From contig CALDUT010000016.1 of the NCBI GenBank assembly GCA_937924775.1, forward strand, positions 113,235-177,234: a stretch of 64,000 nucleotides of DNA, read 5' to 3'. Under the pieces are notes generated by a model, which ran no database searches, had not been told where the DNA came from, and saw only the letters and a program-made list of their open reading frames with translations. Source of the stretch: an uncultured Gemmata sp. (lineage in GTDB: Bacteria > Planctomycetota > Planctomycetia > Gemmatales > Gemmataceae). Numbering within the stretch: the stretch's first letter is position 1; every line of letters starts with the position of its first letter. Positions 1-9,405 of this stretch are shown in pieces. Both the position numbers and the translations under genes were made by a program.

Positions 1-255
1 CAGACCACACAGGAGTTCACTCTGCCAGCGGAAGCCTCCCTGCGGATGGCCGTGGAGAAAGGACCGCTGACGGTTCACGTTCGCCGGCCTGATGGCTCGG
101 AGCCTGCCCCAGTATCGCCCATTCCCACAGCAGGGTTGGCGCTCGCCGCGATTCCCGAAGCCGGGACGTACTACCTGGAAGTGGAAGCCACCGGAGCGTG
201 GGGAATTTCGATCGTGTTCCTGACCCCGCCTCCGGCGGCTACCGCGACTCAATGA
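1..255 (+). CDS. C-terminal end of a probable secreted protein (partial)
   Basis: The reading frame is open from base 1 and ends at the TGA at 253-255, so the gene begins upstream of the window. The 84 visible residues form alternating hydrophobic and polar strands, including a GTYYLEVEATGAW segment. That pattern resembles the last strands of a PPC-like beta-sandwich domain of secreted planctomycete proteins, but the family cannot be fixed from this fragment. Its last 17 bases overlap the convergent DUF2617 gene. Confidence 0.55.
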   Translation, partial: QTTQEFTLPAEASLRMAVEKGPLTVHVRRPDGSEPAPVSPIPTAGLALAAIPEAGTYYLEVEATGAWGISIVFLTPPPAATATQ

Positions 256-781
256 GGGATTGGGTTTTTAAGACCGCGAATTCATCCGGGAACGTATGAA
301 ACGCCGTGATGCTCAAGCACCGCGGCAAAGCCTCGACGATCACCAGACCCAGTGGTGAAAGCCCGATCCGGTTGGCGGTTTTGCAGTGGTACACCAGCCC
401 TTTGCGTTCCCCGTCGGCGACTAATTCCGCATGGTAATGCACAAACGGCTCCGGCGGCAGCACCTCCACCTGCGATTCGAGATGGTAGCGGACGGTGGCG
501 AAGTCGCAGCGAGCCCGGCGGCGGTTATCGAAACGGTGCGTTAGGCGAATGCCGGTGTCGGGCAGTTGTTGCTCGAGTGTGACGGTCACTTCTTCGATAT
601 GCGTCTGGCCGTTGGTCCAACTGAGGGTATGACCGGTGCGGGTCAGACGCACCACTAGCCGATAGTTGTCGCGTTCCACGCTGCGGGTCGCCGCGACATC
701 AAAAAATTCGGGATGCAGTGGCCGATCGTACACCCGAAAGACCACCTCCGCCACGCGCGGCCGAACAAACACCACACCCAT
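239..781 (-). CDS. DUF2617 family protein
   Basis: A 180-residue protein starting at the ATG at 779-781, which puts the conserved GVVFVRPRVAEVVFRVYDRP opening at the N-terminus; an upstream ATG would add nine residues that look unlike the family. The HPEFF segment, the FDNRRRARCDFATVRYHLES region and a C-terminal HTFPDEFAV segment fit the DUF2617 family, known mainly from planctomycetes and without assigned function. It has no signal peptide and is probably cytosolic. It converges with, and overlaps by 17 bp, the partial gene at the window start. Confidence 0.75.
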   Translation of the reverse strand: MGVVFVRPRVAEVVFRVYDRPLHPEFFDVAATRSVERDNYRLVVRLTRTGHTLSWTNGQTHIEEVTVTLEQQLPDTGIRLTHRFDNRRRARCDFATVRYHLESQVEVLPPEPFVHYHAELVADGERKGLVYHCKTANRIGLSPLGLVIVEALPRCLSITAFHTFPDEFAVLKTQSLIESR

Positions 782-943
782 AGATTCACAACCTTGACCG
801 CATGACACATCATCAATGCAGAATTATACCACGGCATGATGGCGGTCGGTTAGAATCCGGGGGGCGAACCACAACCGCGGCAAGTGCGTCGTGTGGATGC
901 GTTTCGTGTTGGATGGTCGCTCCGATTCCGTGAAGGCTGGGCT

Positions 944-1570
944 ATGGCGACGTCATACTTTCCGTCGGAAGAATGGGCGTTTCTCCGGACCATTCTCGAT
1001 CTGCCCGAAGACCGCCACACACTGTGGATTTACGCCGACTGGCTCGAAGAACGCGCCGATGGCCGGGCCGAATTTGTCCGGCTTTTGGCCGAGCGACTGG
1101 AATATTCCGCGGACGATCCCGCCCGGGCCGACCTCGACGCCCGCATCGACAAGTTGCGGGCCAACCTCGACCCGAATTGGCTCATGATCTTTGACCCGGC
1201 TCCAGTGGCTGGTTGCGTGCCATCCCTTGGGGCGGCGACCAGCTTCTGCGGAACCCAGTGGCCGGATTTAGCCCCCACCGATATGCCCGACATCCGCATC
1301 TGCCACCGCTGCCGCAACGCGGTGGTCTACTGTGCGAGTCTGGAGGAAGCTCGACAATTCGCGGCCTGCGGCCAAAGAATTGCCCTCTCAACACGCATTC
1401 CCAGTGCGGACTTGGCCCGCGAGCCGGCGTTTCAACCGCCACCTCCCGCATGGAATGCCGAAGAGGTGATCGAATTCGACATCCAGGAATTTCTCGACGC
1501 TGAACCCCCGGCCGGTCCCGCCCATCCCCCGCCGCCAGCGCCGCGGCGCTGGTGGCAATTCTGGGCCTGA
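944..1570 (+). CDS. TIGR02996 domain-containing protein
   Basis: A 208-residue protein. Residues about 8-50 (EEWAFLRTIL ... IYADWLEERADGRAEFVRLL) match the TIGR02996 repeat-companion domain, a short module strongly expanded in Gemmata-like planctomycetes. The ATG at 944 was chosen because the domain begins a few residues later; an upstream in-frame start would add 20 unrelated residues. The rest has a cysteine cluster (CHRCRNAVVYC), then a Pro-rich tail ending in an aromatic WWQFW. No leucine-rich or other repeats accompany the domain here. The molecular role is unknown; the domain mainly serves as a lineage marker. Confidence 0.8.
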   Translation: MATSYFPSEEWAFLRTILDLPEDRHTLWIYADWLEERADGRAEFVRLLAERLEYSADDPARADLDARIDKLRANLDPNWLMIFDPAPVAGCVPSLGAATSFCGTQWPDLAPTDMPDIRICHRCRNAVVYCASLEEARQFAACGQRIALSTRIPSADLAREPAFQPPPPAWNAEEVIEFDIQEFLDAEPPAGPAHPPPPAPRRWWQFWA

Positions 1571-1733
1571 CTCACCACTCCCCTCGGGCCTGTCATCGCG
1601 TGGGGGAGCGGTACCCGGGGGCACTACGGAGGAACTCGTCCATCCCCCAAAGGCCCGAGACTTGTCGTCCCAAGATAGTGGCTGAGTCCCCAAAATTGAG
1701 GAGATTGTCCTTGCGGTTGCGACGAACTTGTGT

Positions 1734-1755
1734 TATTTCATGAATTGATGAAATA
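1734..1755. promoter_or_regulatory. ArsR/SmtB-type operator (8-6-8 inverted repeat)
   Basis: TATTTCAT and ATGAAATA are perfect inverted repeats separated by six bases. The site ends 7 bp before the GTG at 1763 and 13 bp before the ATG at 1769 of the regulator gene. Its size and AT-rich dyad character resemble the imperfect 12-2-12 operators bound by SmtB/CzrA-type repressors. Autorepression of the metal module is inferred from this placement. Confidence 0.65.
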
Positions 1756-1762
1756 CTGAGTT

Positions 1763-2158
1763 GTGAAAATGATGAATTCCGAGCACCACCCAGTCTGTTC
1801 CCATACACTGGCCGCGATCCCCGGGCCGCCGCTGGCCGATCCGGAATCGCTCGAACGGTCTGCACGGCTCTTTCGTGCCCTGGGCGATGCGCCGCGGTTG
1901 CGGATTTTGCACTTGTTGTTACGTGGAGAAACCTGTGTCAGTGAAATCGTGACCGCGACCGCCGAAAAATTCTCCACCATCTCCCAACGCCTGCGGATTC
2001 TGCGCAGTGAAGGCTTGGTTCGCCGGCGGCGCGATGGTTCGCATGTGTATTACGCCTTGGCCGACGACCACGTCAAAGACCTGGTCTTCAACGCCTTGGC
2101 ACATGCTCGGGAATTGGATTCGCCCACGATTTCTCAACCCCAGTCGGAGGACGACTGA
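1763..2158 (+). CDS. ArsR/SmtB-family metal-sensing repressor
   Basis: A 131-residue winged-helix protein (GTG start at 1763; ATG at 1769 is an alternative). The core segments LFRALGDAPRLRILHLLL, ISQRLRILRSEGLV and RRRRDGSHVYYAL are typical of ArsR/SmtB repressors. In the last helix, DDHVKDLVFNALAHARE keeps the spacing D-x-H-x10-H-x2-E, the alpha5 zinc site of SmtB/CzrA. An N-terminal CSH and a CVSE in the recognition region could also supply alpha3N-type ligands as in SmtB. This supports sensing of zinc or a related divalent metal such as cobalt or nickel rather than arsenic. Its stop codon overlaps the start of the His-rich gene by one base (ATGA), so the two are probably translated together. 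A dyad operator lies just upstream. Confidence 0.88.
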   Translation: MKMMNSEHHPVCSHTLAAIPGPPLADPESLERSARLFRALGDAPRLRILHLLLRGETCVSEIVTATAEKFSTISQRLRILRSEGLVRRRRDGSHVYYALADDHVKDLVFNALAHARELDSPTISQPQSEDD

Positions 2159-2511
2159 TGACGATTCCTGTTTGCCATCCCCATCACCACCACACGCACG
2201 GCCCCGGCTGCGGGCACACCGGCATTCAGCACGGCGACCATGTGTGTTACGTTCACGATGGGCATTTGCATTTCACTGCGGCCGACGGCAGCGTGCACGA
2301 ACACACCTTGGATGTGAACGCGATCAACCCCGGCGGTTGCTCCGGCGGCCATACCTGCACGGCCCACGCGGCGGGGCATGTGCATGGCCCCGGCTGTGGC
2401 CACGAAGCAGTTCCGCATGGCGACCATATCTGCTACATCGTCGATGGCCACTTGCACTATCCGCACAATGGCCATTGCGATCATCACGGCCCGGTCAGCG
2501 TGGTGGCCTGA
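2158..2511 (+). CDS. His/Cys-rich metal-binding protein with an internal duplication
   Basis: A 117-residue soluble protein with 27 His and 8 Cys. Residues 14-38 and 76-100 are two copies of one unit following the pattern HGPGCGH-x4-HGDH-x-CY-x2-DGHLH. The N-terminus carries CHPHHHH. There is no signal peptide or membrane segment, so a cytosolic metal buffer or chaperone is the simplest reading. It overlaps the ArsR/SmtB gene by one base and presumably shares its metal-controlled promoter. The arrangement parallels the cyanobacterial smtB-smtA pair, where a metal sensor controls a metallothionein, although this protein is not a classical metallothionein. The function is inferred from composition and context only. 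Confidence 0.7.
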   Translation: MTIPVCHPHHHHTHGPGCGHTGIQHGDHVCYVHDGHLHFTAADGSVHEHTLDVNAINPGGCSGGHTCTAHAAGHVHGPGCGHEAVPHGDHICYIVDGHLHYPHNGHCDHHGPVSVVA

Positions 2512-2556
2512 CAGCCGCGGTCCGATGGACCTTCTCGGAAATGTGCCGTTCCGACC

Positions 2557-2592
2557 CCGCTGGGGATTCTCGTTGAATCTCCAGCGGTTTTT
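2557..2592 (+). terminator. Rho-independent terminator of the metal module
   Basis: A 13-bp stem (2557-2569 with 2575-2587, one G-U pair), a five-base loop TCGTT and five T residues follow 45 bp after the His-rich gene stop. Confidence 0.8.
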
Positions 2593-2697
2593 GTTGCTAG
2601 CCCCCAACAGATTGGGGCGGAATCAGCAGCGGGTTTTGTTGTCGGTCCCGAACAGGGTTGTGCGGTTGTGCCTCTATACTGATAGAAGGAGGTACTT

Positions 2698-3819
<1,122 letters not shown>

Positions 3820-3943
3820 ACCCCGCTTCCGCGGGCGATCGAATCGAACCGTAAAAGGCTCTCCCCCCGGCCGTTTCCGTACGGGGATTGAGCTGCGGCA
3901 GGCCACCGGCTCACGTTGAAGTGACTTGAAGTGATAGGCCCGA

Positions 3944-3986
3944 GCCTCTGGCGGAGGCCCACCCACACTTCCTGTGGGGTCTTTGA
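3944..3986 (+). terminator. Possible terminator hairpins after mnmA
   Basis: Two adjacent hairpins, GCCTC-TGGC-GGAGGC near 3944-3958 and CCCACA-CTTCC-TGTGGG at 3962-3978, lie in the 276-bp gap before the phosphatase gene; the second is followed by a poor T tract. The gap holds nothing else I recognise. Confidence 0.3.
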
Positions 3987-4095
3987 AAAAGCTGTGAAGA
4001 GCCGGTCAGAAGAGCCATTTCCGGTTGCCGCGACCGCCGGACGGCGTTCAATAGACGCCGTTCCGGTTCTCTGTTTTCACCCACGGAATTGTCCC

Positions 4096-5487
4096 ATGCG
4101 CAACCGCTTGCTGGTAGGCTTTCTGGTGGCGGCGGTGATCGTTCCCCCCCTGCGGGCCGACGATCCCAAAATCATCCGCACCATCGCCTTCGGTTCCTGC
4201 GTCAATCAGGATAAACCCGTACCGATCTTCGACACCATCGCCGCGACCAAACCCGACCTGTTTTTGATGATCGGCGACAACATGTACGCCGATCTGGACC
4301 GCACCGTGAAAGTGACCCCGGAGGTGATTCGCGAGAAGTATCAGATTCTGGCGAAAGTGCCGGGGTTTGTGAAGATCAAGCAAGTTTGCCCACTCATCCT
4401 CGGCACGTGGGACGATCACGACTACGGCCGCAACGATGCCGGGGCGGAGTGGGAACACAAAGACGCGGCCCAAAAGGAATTCCACGATTTCTTCGGCACG
4501 CCGGCGAACGATCCGCGCCGCCAGCAGAAAGGCATTTACCACGCAGCCATTTTTGGACCGGTCGGCCGACGCTTGCAAGTCATCTTGCTCGACACCCGCT
4601 ATTTCCGCAGCCCCCTGAAGAAAGGGAAATTCGATCCCACCACCCGCATCACCCCATATCTGCCCAACACCGATCCCGACGCGACAATTCTCGGCCCTGA
4701 GCAATGGCAATGGCTCGAAGAGCAATTGAAAACGCCCGCGGACGTGCGGCTGCTGGTTTCCAGTATTCAAGTGATTGCGGATGAACACCCCTTCGAGAAA
4801 TGGGCGAATTTTCCCAAAGAACGCGAGAAACTCTACGCCCTGCTGAAACGGACTGGAGCCAACGGCGTCGTCATTCTTAGTGGCGACCGGCATTTGGCCG
4901 ATATCAGCGTCGATCCTCAGGCGATCGGCTATCCGCTCTACGACATCACCAGCAGCGGGTTCAATCAAGCGTCCAAGAATTGGCGGCCACCGGAGAAGAA
5001 CTCTTACCGTGTCGCCGGCATGCCCTACGGGGATAATTTCGGCTTCATCACCATTGATTGGAACGACGAAAACCCGCGGCTGACTCTGCAAATCCGCGAT
5101 GAAGACGGCGATACTGCCTGCGGTGTCAAGATGCGGCTCAGTACGCTCAAAAGCACCGGTCGGGTTCCAGAGTCGCAACGGCCGCAGGGTGTTCTGACAC
5201 CCGCGGAAGCCGCCCAGAAACCTGGAGAAACCGTCACCGTGCAGTTCACGGTACAATCGGTCGGCGGTAAAACGACGATTTACCTGAATTCGCACAAAGA
5301 TTTCCGGGCCAAAGACAACTTCGCCGTTCACCTGACGCCACCAGCCCAAACCGGTCCATGGGCGAAGGTGACCCCGGAGCGTTTCCTCGGCCAGACGATC
5401 CGCGTCACTGGGAAGGTGCAGATCAACAAGTACGACCAGCCGCAGTTGGAAGTGGTGGACGAGAAAGCCCTTCAGATTGTCGACTAA
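4096..5487 (+). CDS. Secreted PhoD-like alkaline phosphatase/phosphodiesterase
   Basis: A 463-residue exported protein. Residues 1-21 form a signal peptide (charged MRNR, hydrophobic core, then ADD). Metallophosphatase motifs follow in order: FGSCVN at 32-37, GDNMYAD at 60-66, WDDHDYG at 105-111 and SGDRH at 262-266, as in the PhoD superfamily that hydrolyses phosphate mono- or diesters with bound metal. The last 80 or so residues (GETVTVQFTVQS, then GQTIRVTGKVQI) look like a separate small beta-barrel of OB-fold type appended to the catalytic domain. The ATG at 4096 was chosen because the signal peptide starts there; the frame stays open upstream without family similarity. The substrate is unknown. 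It converges on the next gene across a strong hairpin. Confidence 0.88.
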   Translation: MRNRLLVGFLVAAVIVPPLRADDPKIIRTIAFGSCVNQDKPVPIFDTIAATKPDLFLMIGDNMYADLDRTVKVTPEVIREKYQILAKVPGFVKIKQVCPLILGTWDDHDYGRNDAGAEWEHKDAAQKEFHDFFGTPANDPRRQQKGIYHAAIFGPVGRRLQVILLDTRYFRSPLKKGKFDPTTRITPYLPNTDPDATILGPEQWQWLEEQLKTPADVRLLVSSIQVIADEHPFEKWANFPKEREKLYALLKRTGANGVVILSGDRHLADISVDPQAIGYPLYDITSSGFNQASKNWRPPEKNSYRVAGMPYGDNFGFITIDWNDENPRLTLQIRDEDGDTACGVKMRLSTLKSTGRVPESQRPQGVLTPAEAAQKPGETVTVQFTVQSVGGKTTIYLNSHKDFRAKDNFAVHLTPPAQTGPWAKVTPERFLGQTIRVTGKVQINKYDQPQLEVVDEKALQIVD

Positions 5488-5508
5488 GGCTGGGAAGGAG
5501 GGGAGTGC

Positions 5509-5546
5509 CCACGGCGGACACAACGGTTTCGTCGTGTCCGCCGTGG
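5509..5546. terminator. Bidirectional terminator-like hairpin
   Basis: A 17-bp stem (5509-5525 with 5530-5546, one G-U type mismatch) with loop GTTT lies between the convergent phosphatase gene and the minus-strand secreted-protein gene. It lacks long T tracts, so it may act as a 3'-end stabiliser rather than a classical terminator. Confidence 0.6.
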
Positions 5547-5558
5547 ATTCACCGTGGG

Positions 5559-5972
5559 CTATTGGTCGAATCGGATCGTCTTGATGCCATCTCCGGCACC
5601 GTAAATCTTGACGCCCTTGAGGTCGGCGGGCGGGTTGTTCCATTGGTACTTCGCAGTCACTTTCGAGAGGGCTTGCGTGACGATGCCATCGGGGCGGATC
5701 GCCGTCAGGTCGAATTCATAGATGCCGTCTTTGGGCGGGGTGGTAGTTTTCCGGGGCGTGAGTTTAGCTCCAGTCCAACCGCCGGTTGGCACTTGCCCCA
5801 CCGCGGTGAGCGTGAGTTTCTTTTTGTCTGGGCTGAATTCGTGGCTGACGCTGATCACGGTTTTGAGCAATTCGCCCTTCTTCTGGTCGTCCCGGTCTTG
5901 GCCGGCAGAAGGGGGCAGTGCGAGGGCGGCAACGCCCCATGCTACGAAAGCTACAGTCGCCCTGTGCAACAT
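5559..5972 (-). CDS. Small secreted protein of unknown function
   Basis: A 137-residue protein beginning at the ATG at 5970-5972, preceded by an AGGAG ribosome site. Residues 1-24 form a signal peptide ending near PPSAGQD. The mature part is a predicted beta-rich domain: FSPDKKKLTLTAVGQV, a DGIYEFDLTAI strand and a C-terminal GVKIYGAGDGIKTIRF. I do not recognise the family. Small exported proteins with this strand pattern are common in planctomycetes. It stands alone, divergent from the ribosomal alpha segment and convergent with the PhoD-like gene. Confidence 0.7.
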   Translation of the reverse strand: MLHRATVAFVAWGVAALALPPSAGQDRDDQKKGELLKTVISVSHEFSPDKKKLTLTAVGQVPTGGWTGAKLTPRKTTTPPKDGIYEFDLTAIRPDGIVTQALSKVTAKYQWNNPPADLKGVKIYGAGDGIKTIRFDQ

Positions 5973-6110
5973 GGGTGAAACTCCTGGGGGAAGCTCCCGG
6001 CCGCACGGCCGGCTACTGCCATCATATGCCTGGGGATGCCGCGGTTTGTAACAAGTGACCCGAATCGAAGATGGGGCCGGTTGCGGCCGCCGGAATTCGC
6101 CAAAGCGCCC

Positions 6111-6138
6111 TTGTCGGTGGGCGGATGGCTGATATGCT
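6111..6138 (+). promoter_or_regulatory. Sigma70-type promoter of the rpmJ-rplQ segment
   Basis: TTGTCG (6111-6116) and TATGCT (6133-6138) are separated by 16 bp and lie about 45 bp before the rpmJ start. The same TTGTCG -35 box occurs before the acyltransferase gene at 62652. Confidence 0.55.
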
Positions 6139-6183
6139 GAGATTTTACCGGAATCTGCGGATTGTGCGGATGGTAGGTGCGTT

Positions 6184-6297
6184 ATGAAGGTTCGCTCGAG
6201 TGTCCGCCGCATTTGCGATAAGTGTAAGCTCATCAAACGCAAAGGCGTTGTGCGTGTCATTTGTGAAGACCCCCGCCACAAACAACGGCAGGGCTAA
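6184..6297 (+). CDS. rpmJ: Ribosomal protein bL36
   Basis: A 37-residue zinc-type bL36 ([16 protein letters not shown] start). Ligands C11 and C14 are followed by a Cys and a His in [12 protein letters not shown], which completes the zinc ribbon. bL36 sits in the 50S subunit near the 23S rRNA peptidyl-transferase region. It is the first gene of the plus-strand alpha-operon segment, 64 bp before rpsM, as in most bacteria. The infA gene that often precedes it is absent; upstream is a promoter and then the divergent secreted-protein gene. Confidence 0.95.
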   Translation: MKVRSSVRRICDKCKLIKRKGVVRVICEDPRHKQRQG

Positions 6298-6361
6298 CCA
6301 CGCGGACACCCGCACGCCGAGGGGATTTTTCCGGCAACAGCAATTGACTGGGTAATCGACC

Positions 6362-6745
6362 ATGCCGCGTATTCAAGGCGTTGACATTCCCCCCAAAAAA
6401 CTCTTGCACATTTCCTTGCGCTACATCCGCGGGATCGGCCCGACCACGTCGCTGGAAGTGTGCGAGAAGCTCAAACTCGACCCCATGCGCCGGGCCGACA
6501 CGCTGACCGACAAAGAAATCGCGGAAATCGCGGCCCTGCTCGATAAGGAATACCTTGTCGAAGGTCCGCTGCGCCGGATGGAAGCCGCGAATATTGCCCG
6601 CTTGAAGGAAATCAAATGCTACCGAGGCGAGCGGCACCGCAAGAACCTGCCGGTCCGCGGTCAACGCACCAAGACCAATGCCCGCACCCGCAAAGGTCCA
6701 CGGAAAACCGTCGCGGGTAAAAAGGGCGTCAAAGACCTGCGCTAA
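6362..6745 (+). CDS. rpsM: Ribosomal protein uS13
   Basis: A 127-residue 30S head protein that contacts 16S rRNA and forms bridges to the 50S subunit. The N-terminal MPRIQGVDIPPKK, the helix-hairpin-helix RYIRGIGP and the C-terminal basic tail (LPVRGQRTKTNARTRKGP) match the family over its full length. It lies between rpmJ and rpsK in the canonical order. Confidence 0.97.
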   Translation: MPRIQGVDIPPKKLLHISLRYIRGIGPTTSLEVCEKLKLDPMRRADTLTDKEIAEIAALLDKEYLVEGPLRRMEAANIARLKEIKCYRGERHRKNLPVRGQRTKTNARTRKGPRKTVAGKKGVKDLR

Positions 6746-6849
6746 TCGCCTCCCGTTGGCGGTCAGCAAGCCCGCGGCGGGCCTCATGATCGGTTACCGC
6801 GTATTACTGTCACCGGAACATACGAACTTATTGAACCCGCAAAGTTGCT

Positions 6850-7230
6850 ATGGCGAAGAGCAAAAAGAAGAAAACACGGCGGAACGTCAGCCGGGGCATT
6901 GCTCATGTCCAAAGTACGTTCAACAACACGATTGTGACCATCACCGATACCAACGGCGATACCCTGTGCCACTCCTCCGGGGGCGCTGTGGGCTTCAAAG
7001 GCAGCCGCAAAAGTACTCCCTTCGCCGCGCAGCGGGCCGCCGAAGAGGCCGCGGCCAAGGCCGCGAAATTCGGTGTGAAAGAAATTGAAGTCCGTGTGAA
7101 AGGACCGGGCGCGGGCCGCGAATCGGCCATCACCGCCCTGCAAGCGGCTGGGCTGAACATCAAAGCGATCGAAGATGTCACCCCCCTGCCGCACAACGGT
7201 TGCCGCCCGCCGAAGAAACGTCGCGTCTAA
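6850..7230 (+). CDS. rpsK: Ribosomal protein uS11
   Basis: A 126-residue protein of the 30S platform, where it helps shape the mRNA exit and E site. [37 protein letters not shown] and the C-terminal [18 protein letters not shown] are diagnostic. The N-terminal basic stretch [13 protein letters not shown] is normal. The gene follows rpsM by about 100 bp and precedes a 196-bp gap containing a hairpin. Confidence 0.97.
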   Translation: MAKSKKKKTRRNVSRGIAHVQSTFNNTIVTITDTNGDTLCHSSGGAVGFKGSRKSTPFAAQRAAEEAAAKAAKFGVKEIEVRVKGPGAGRESAITALQAAGLNIKAIEDVTPLPHNGCRPPKKRRV

Positions 7231-7253
7231 ACTCGTGTGAGTGGCTCGCCGAC

Positions 7254-7295
7254 GGTGGTCAGTGGTCGCTTGCTTCGGCAACGCCGCTGACCACC
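7254..7295 (+). promoter_or_regulatory. Intercistronic hairpin between rpsK and rpsD
   Basis: GGTGGTCAG (7254-7262) pairs perfectly with CTGACCACC (7287-7295). It occupies the rpsK-rpsD gap. Whether it is an attenuator, a processing site or a stabiliser is not visible from the sequence. Confidence 0.45.
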
Positions 7296-7426
7296 CTGTT
7301 GTTGGTGGATGATCCGCTGTGACGCAGGGGTTCGCCCGGACCATCCCCCCAACCGACCGGCCAGCCCTCCTTGTCGACCCGCGCTGCGGGTCTATTGACC
7401 CCTGGTGGGACATTCCTGAACTTTCC

Positions 7427-8065
7427 ATGGCACGAACACTTGATCCCAAATGCAAACTCTGCCGCCGGGAACAGATGAAACTGTTCCTCAAAGGCGACCG
7501 CTGCTTCAGCCCCAAATGCCCCATCGATCGCGAAAAACCTCCACCCGGCATGCACGGGACTCGTCGGGGTAAAATCTCCGAATACGGCCTGCGTCTTCGT
7601 GAAAAGCAAAAACTCAAACGCTTCTACGGCGTTCTCGAAGCGCAGTTCCGCCGCTACTACCGCCTGGCCACCAAAACCGTGGGCAACACCGGCGAACAAT
7701 TGCTCTCGATTCTGGAACGGCGCTTGGATAATGTCGTTCACCGGCTCGGTTTTGCCATCAACCGCAACACCGCGCGGCAAATGGTGGTCCACGGCCACAT
7801 TCTGGTCAATGGGGTCAAGTGCGACATTCCTAGCATGTTGGTGAAACCCGGGGATGTCATCAAAGTGAAGACCCGCGAAAAAAGCCTGAAAATGGCCCGC
7901 GAAACACTGGCCAAAGGCACTGTGCGGATTCCCGACTTCCTGGAATTGACCAACAACCAGGAAGCCCCCGAAGGCCGCATGACCCGCTTGCCAACCCGCC
8001 AAGATGTCGATGAACGCATCACCGACATCCGCGAACAACTCATCATCGAAATCGCCACGCGGTAA
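7427..8065 (+). CDS. rpsD: Ribosomal protein uS4
   Basis: A 212-residue primary 16S rRNA-binding protein and, in many bacteria, the translational repressor of the alpha operon. The start is the ATG at 7427 (MARTLDPKCKLCRRE); the frame extends upstream without similarity. The N-terminal Cys pattern CKLCRRE ... CFSPKC indicates the zinc-binding form. The S4 RNA-binding domain (RLDNVVHRLGFA, ARQMVVHGHILVNG) is complete. It lies in canonical order before rpoA, separated by about 200 bp holding a strong hairpin that would be one place to look for autogenous control. Confidence 0.96.
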   Translation: MARTLDPKCKLCRREQMKLFLKGDRCFSPKCPIDREKPPPGMHGTRRGKISEYGLRLREKQKLKRFYGVLEAQFRRYYRLATKTVGNTGEQLLSILERRLDNVVHRLGFAINRNTARQMVVHGHILVNGVKCDIPSMLVKPGDVIKVKTREKSLKMARETLAKGTVRIPDFLELTNNQEAPEGRMTRLPTRQDVDERITDIREQLIIEIATR

Positions 8066-8168
8066 GGCACAGCAGCTGCCATTCGATCACGTCGGCCCGT
8101 GGCGGCATCCTCGGGCCGACCCCCCACCGCCCCGGCGGTGCGCGACCCACTGCCGGTTCCGTTTTGCG

Positions 8169-8192
8169 GATGTCGGCGAGCCCGCCGACATC
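8169..8192 (+). promoter_or_regulatory. Intercistronic hairpin before rpoA
   Basis: GATGTCGGCG (8169-8178) pairs perfectly with CGCCGACATC (8183-8192) around loop AGCC, 75 bp before the rpoA start. There is no T tract, so it is unlikely to be a plain terminator. Confidence 0.5.
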
Positions 8193-8266
8193 GCTTCTCC
8201 GTCTGGCTCGTTGCGCCTGTGGTCGCCGGGTGGCAGCGGAAAGCCGACGGTTTGGAGGATACCATC

Positions 8267-9277
8267 ATGCGCGTTCGTTGGCGCGGATTAGAACTACCCA
8301 GTCGCGTCCACGCAGATCGCTCTGCGGGGCTGAGCGATACTTACGGCAAATTCTATGCGGAACCTTTTGAAAAAGGCTTCGGCATGACCATCGGCAACAG
8401 CCTCCGCCGCATTCTCTTGTCCAGCCTCGAAGGCAGTGCCGTCACCCGCGTCAAAATCCAAGGCGTTCAGCACGAAATCTCCACGATCACCGGCGTGGTC
8501 GAAGATGTGACCGACATCATCCTCAACATCAAAAGCTTGGTGGTGAAGAATCTGTCGGATCAACCCAAGACCATCCGCATTCAAAAGCATGAAGCCGGTT
8601 CGGTTCGCGCGGTCGATATTCAACATGATGAAACGATCCAAATCATCAACCCCGAACACCACATCGCTACACTCACGAGCGATGTGCCGTTTGTCATGGA
8701 AATGACCGTCGAGAATGGCCGCGGCTACCGTACCGCCGACGAAAACGCCGGCAAGGAGCGGGAAATTGGCGTCATCCCCGTGGATAGCAGCTTCTCGCCC
8801 GTGGTGCGGGTCAAGTACGACATTGAAGAAACCCGCGTCGGCCAGCGCACCAACTACGACCGGCTGGTGATGGAAATCTGGACCAACGGTACTGTCACAC
8901 CGCAGATGGCTTTGGTCGAAGCCGCGAAAATCCTCCGCAAACACCTCAACCCGTTTGTGCAATACACAGAACCAGGGCCGGAAGTGCCGCTCGATGAGCC
9001 CATCGAGATCGGGCCGGCGGCCTCGGTGGCCGATGCCCAATTGGCCGAACTCGAACGCAAGCTCAACATGAGCCTGGCGGAACTCGATCTGTCGGTCCGG
9101 GCCACCAACTGTCTGGAAAGCGAAGGAATCACCACCGTGCGGGAACTGGTGATCCGCACGGAAGATGAATTGCTCGAAGTTCGCAACTTCGGGGATACCA
9201 CGCTCCGCGAAGTCAAGGCCAAGCTCGCTGAGCGGGGCCTGTCGCTGGGGATGCGTCTGCCGCCCCCGCGCCGTTGA
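8267..9277 (+). CDS. rpoA: DNA-directed RNA polymerase subunit alpha
   Basis: A 336-residue subunit that dimerises to nucleate core RNA polymerase assembly. The N-terminal domain shows [21 protein letters not shown] and the assembly region up to about residue 230. The C-terminal domain ([17 protein letters not shown] ... [17 protein letters not shown]) carries the DNA- and activator-binding helix-hairpin-helix. The ATG at 8267, preceded by GGAGG, gives the standard start; the frame is open for 56 more codons upstream without similarity. It is in canonical order between rpsD and rplQ. Confidence 0.97.
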   Translation: MRVRWRGLELPSRVHADRSAGLSDTYGKFYAEPFEKGFGMTIGNSLRRILLSSLEGSAVTRVKIQGVQHEISTITGVVEDVTDIILNIKSLVVKNLSDQPKTIRIQKHEAGSVRAVDIQHDETIQIINPEHHIATLTSDVPFVMEMTVENGRGYRTADENAGKEREIGVIPVDSSFSPVVRVKYDIEETRVGQRTNYDRLVMEIWTNGTVTPQMALVEAAKILRKHLNPFVQYTEPGPEVPLDEPIEIGPAASVADAQLAELERKLNMSLAELDLSVRATNCLESEGITTVRELVIRTEDELLEVRNFGDTTLREVKAKLAERGLSLGMRLPPPRR

Positions 9278-9405
9278 TCGCTGTGAGGCCCGCCGGCCTC
9301 GCGTAACTGCACGGTGGGCGAACCGTATCCCTGGTGACCCGTGGCACGGCACCGGGTTCTTACGCTCATAGCAATTTTTTCTTTCAACCCGTATGAGGGA
9401 ATGCC

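Noticed and set aside
4048..5643. Long open frame on the minus strand opposite the PhoD-like gene
   Set aside because: It mirrors the codon structure of the plus-strand gene, has no family motifs, and the plus strand carries the signal peptide and metallophosphatase motifs.
8294..9352. Minus-strand open frame opposite rpoA
   Set aside because: Shadow of a highly conserved gene in GC-rich DNA; no recognisable domain.
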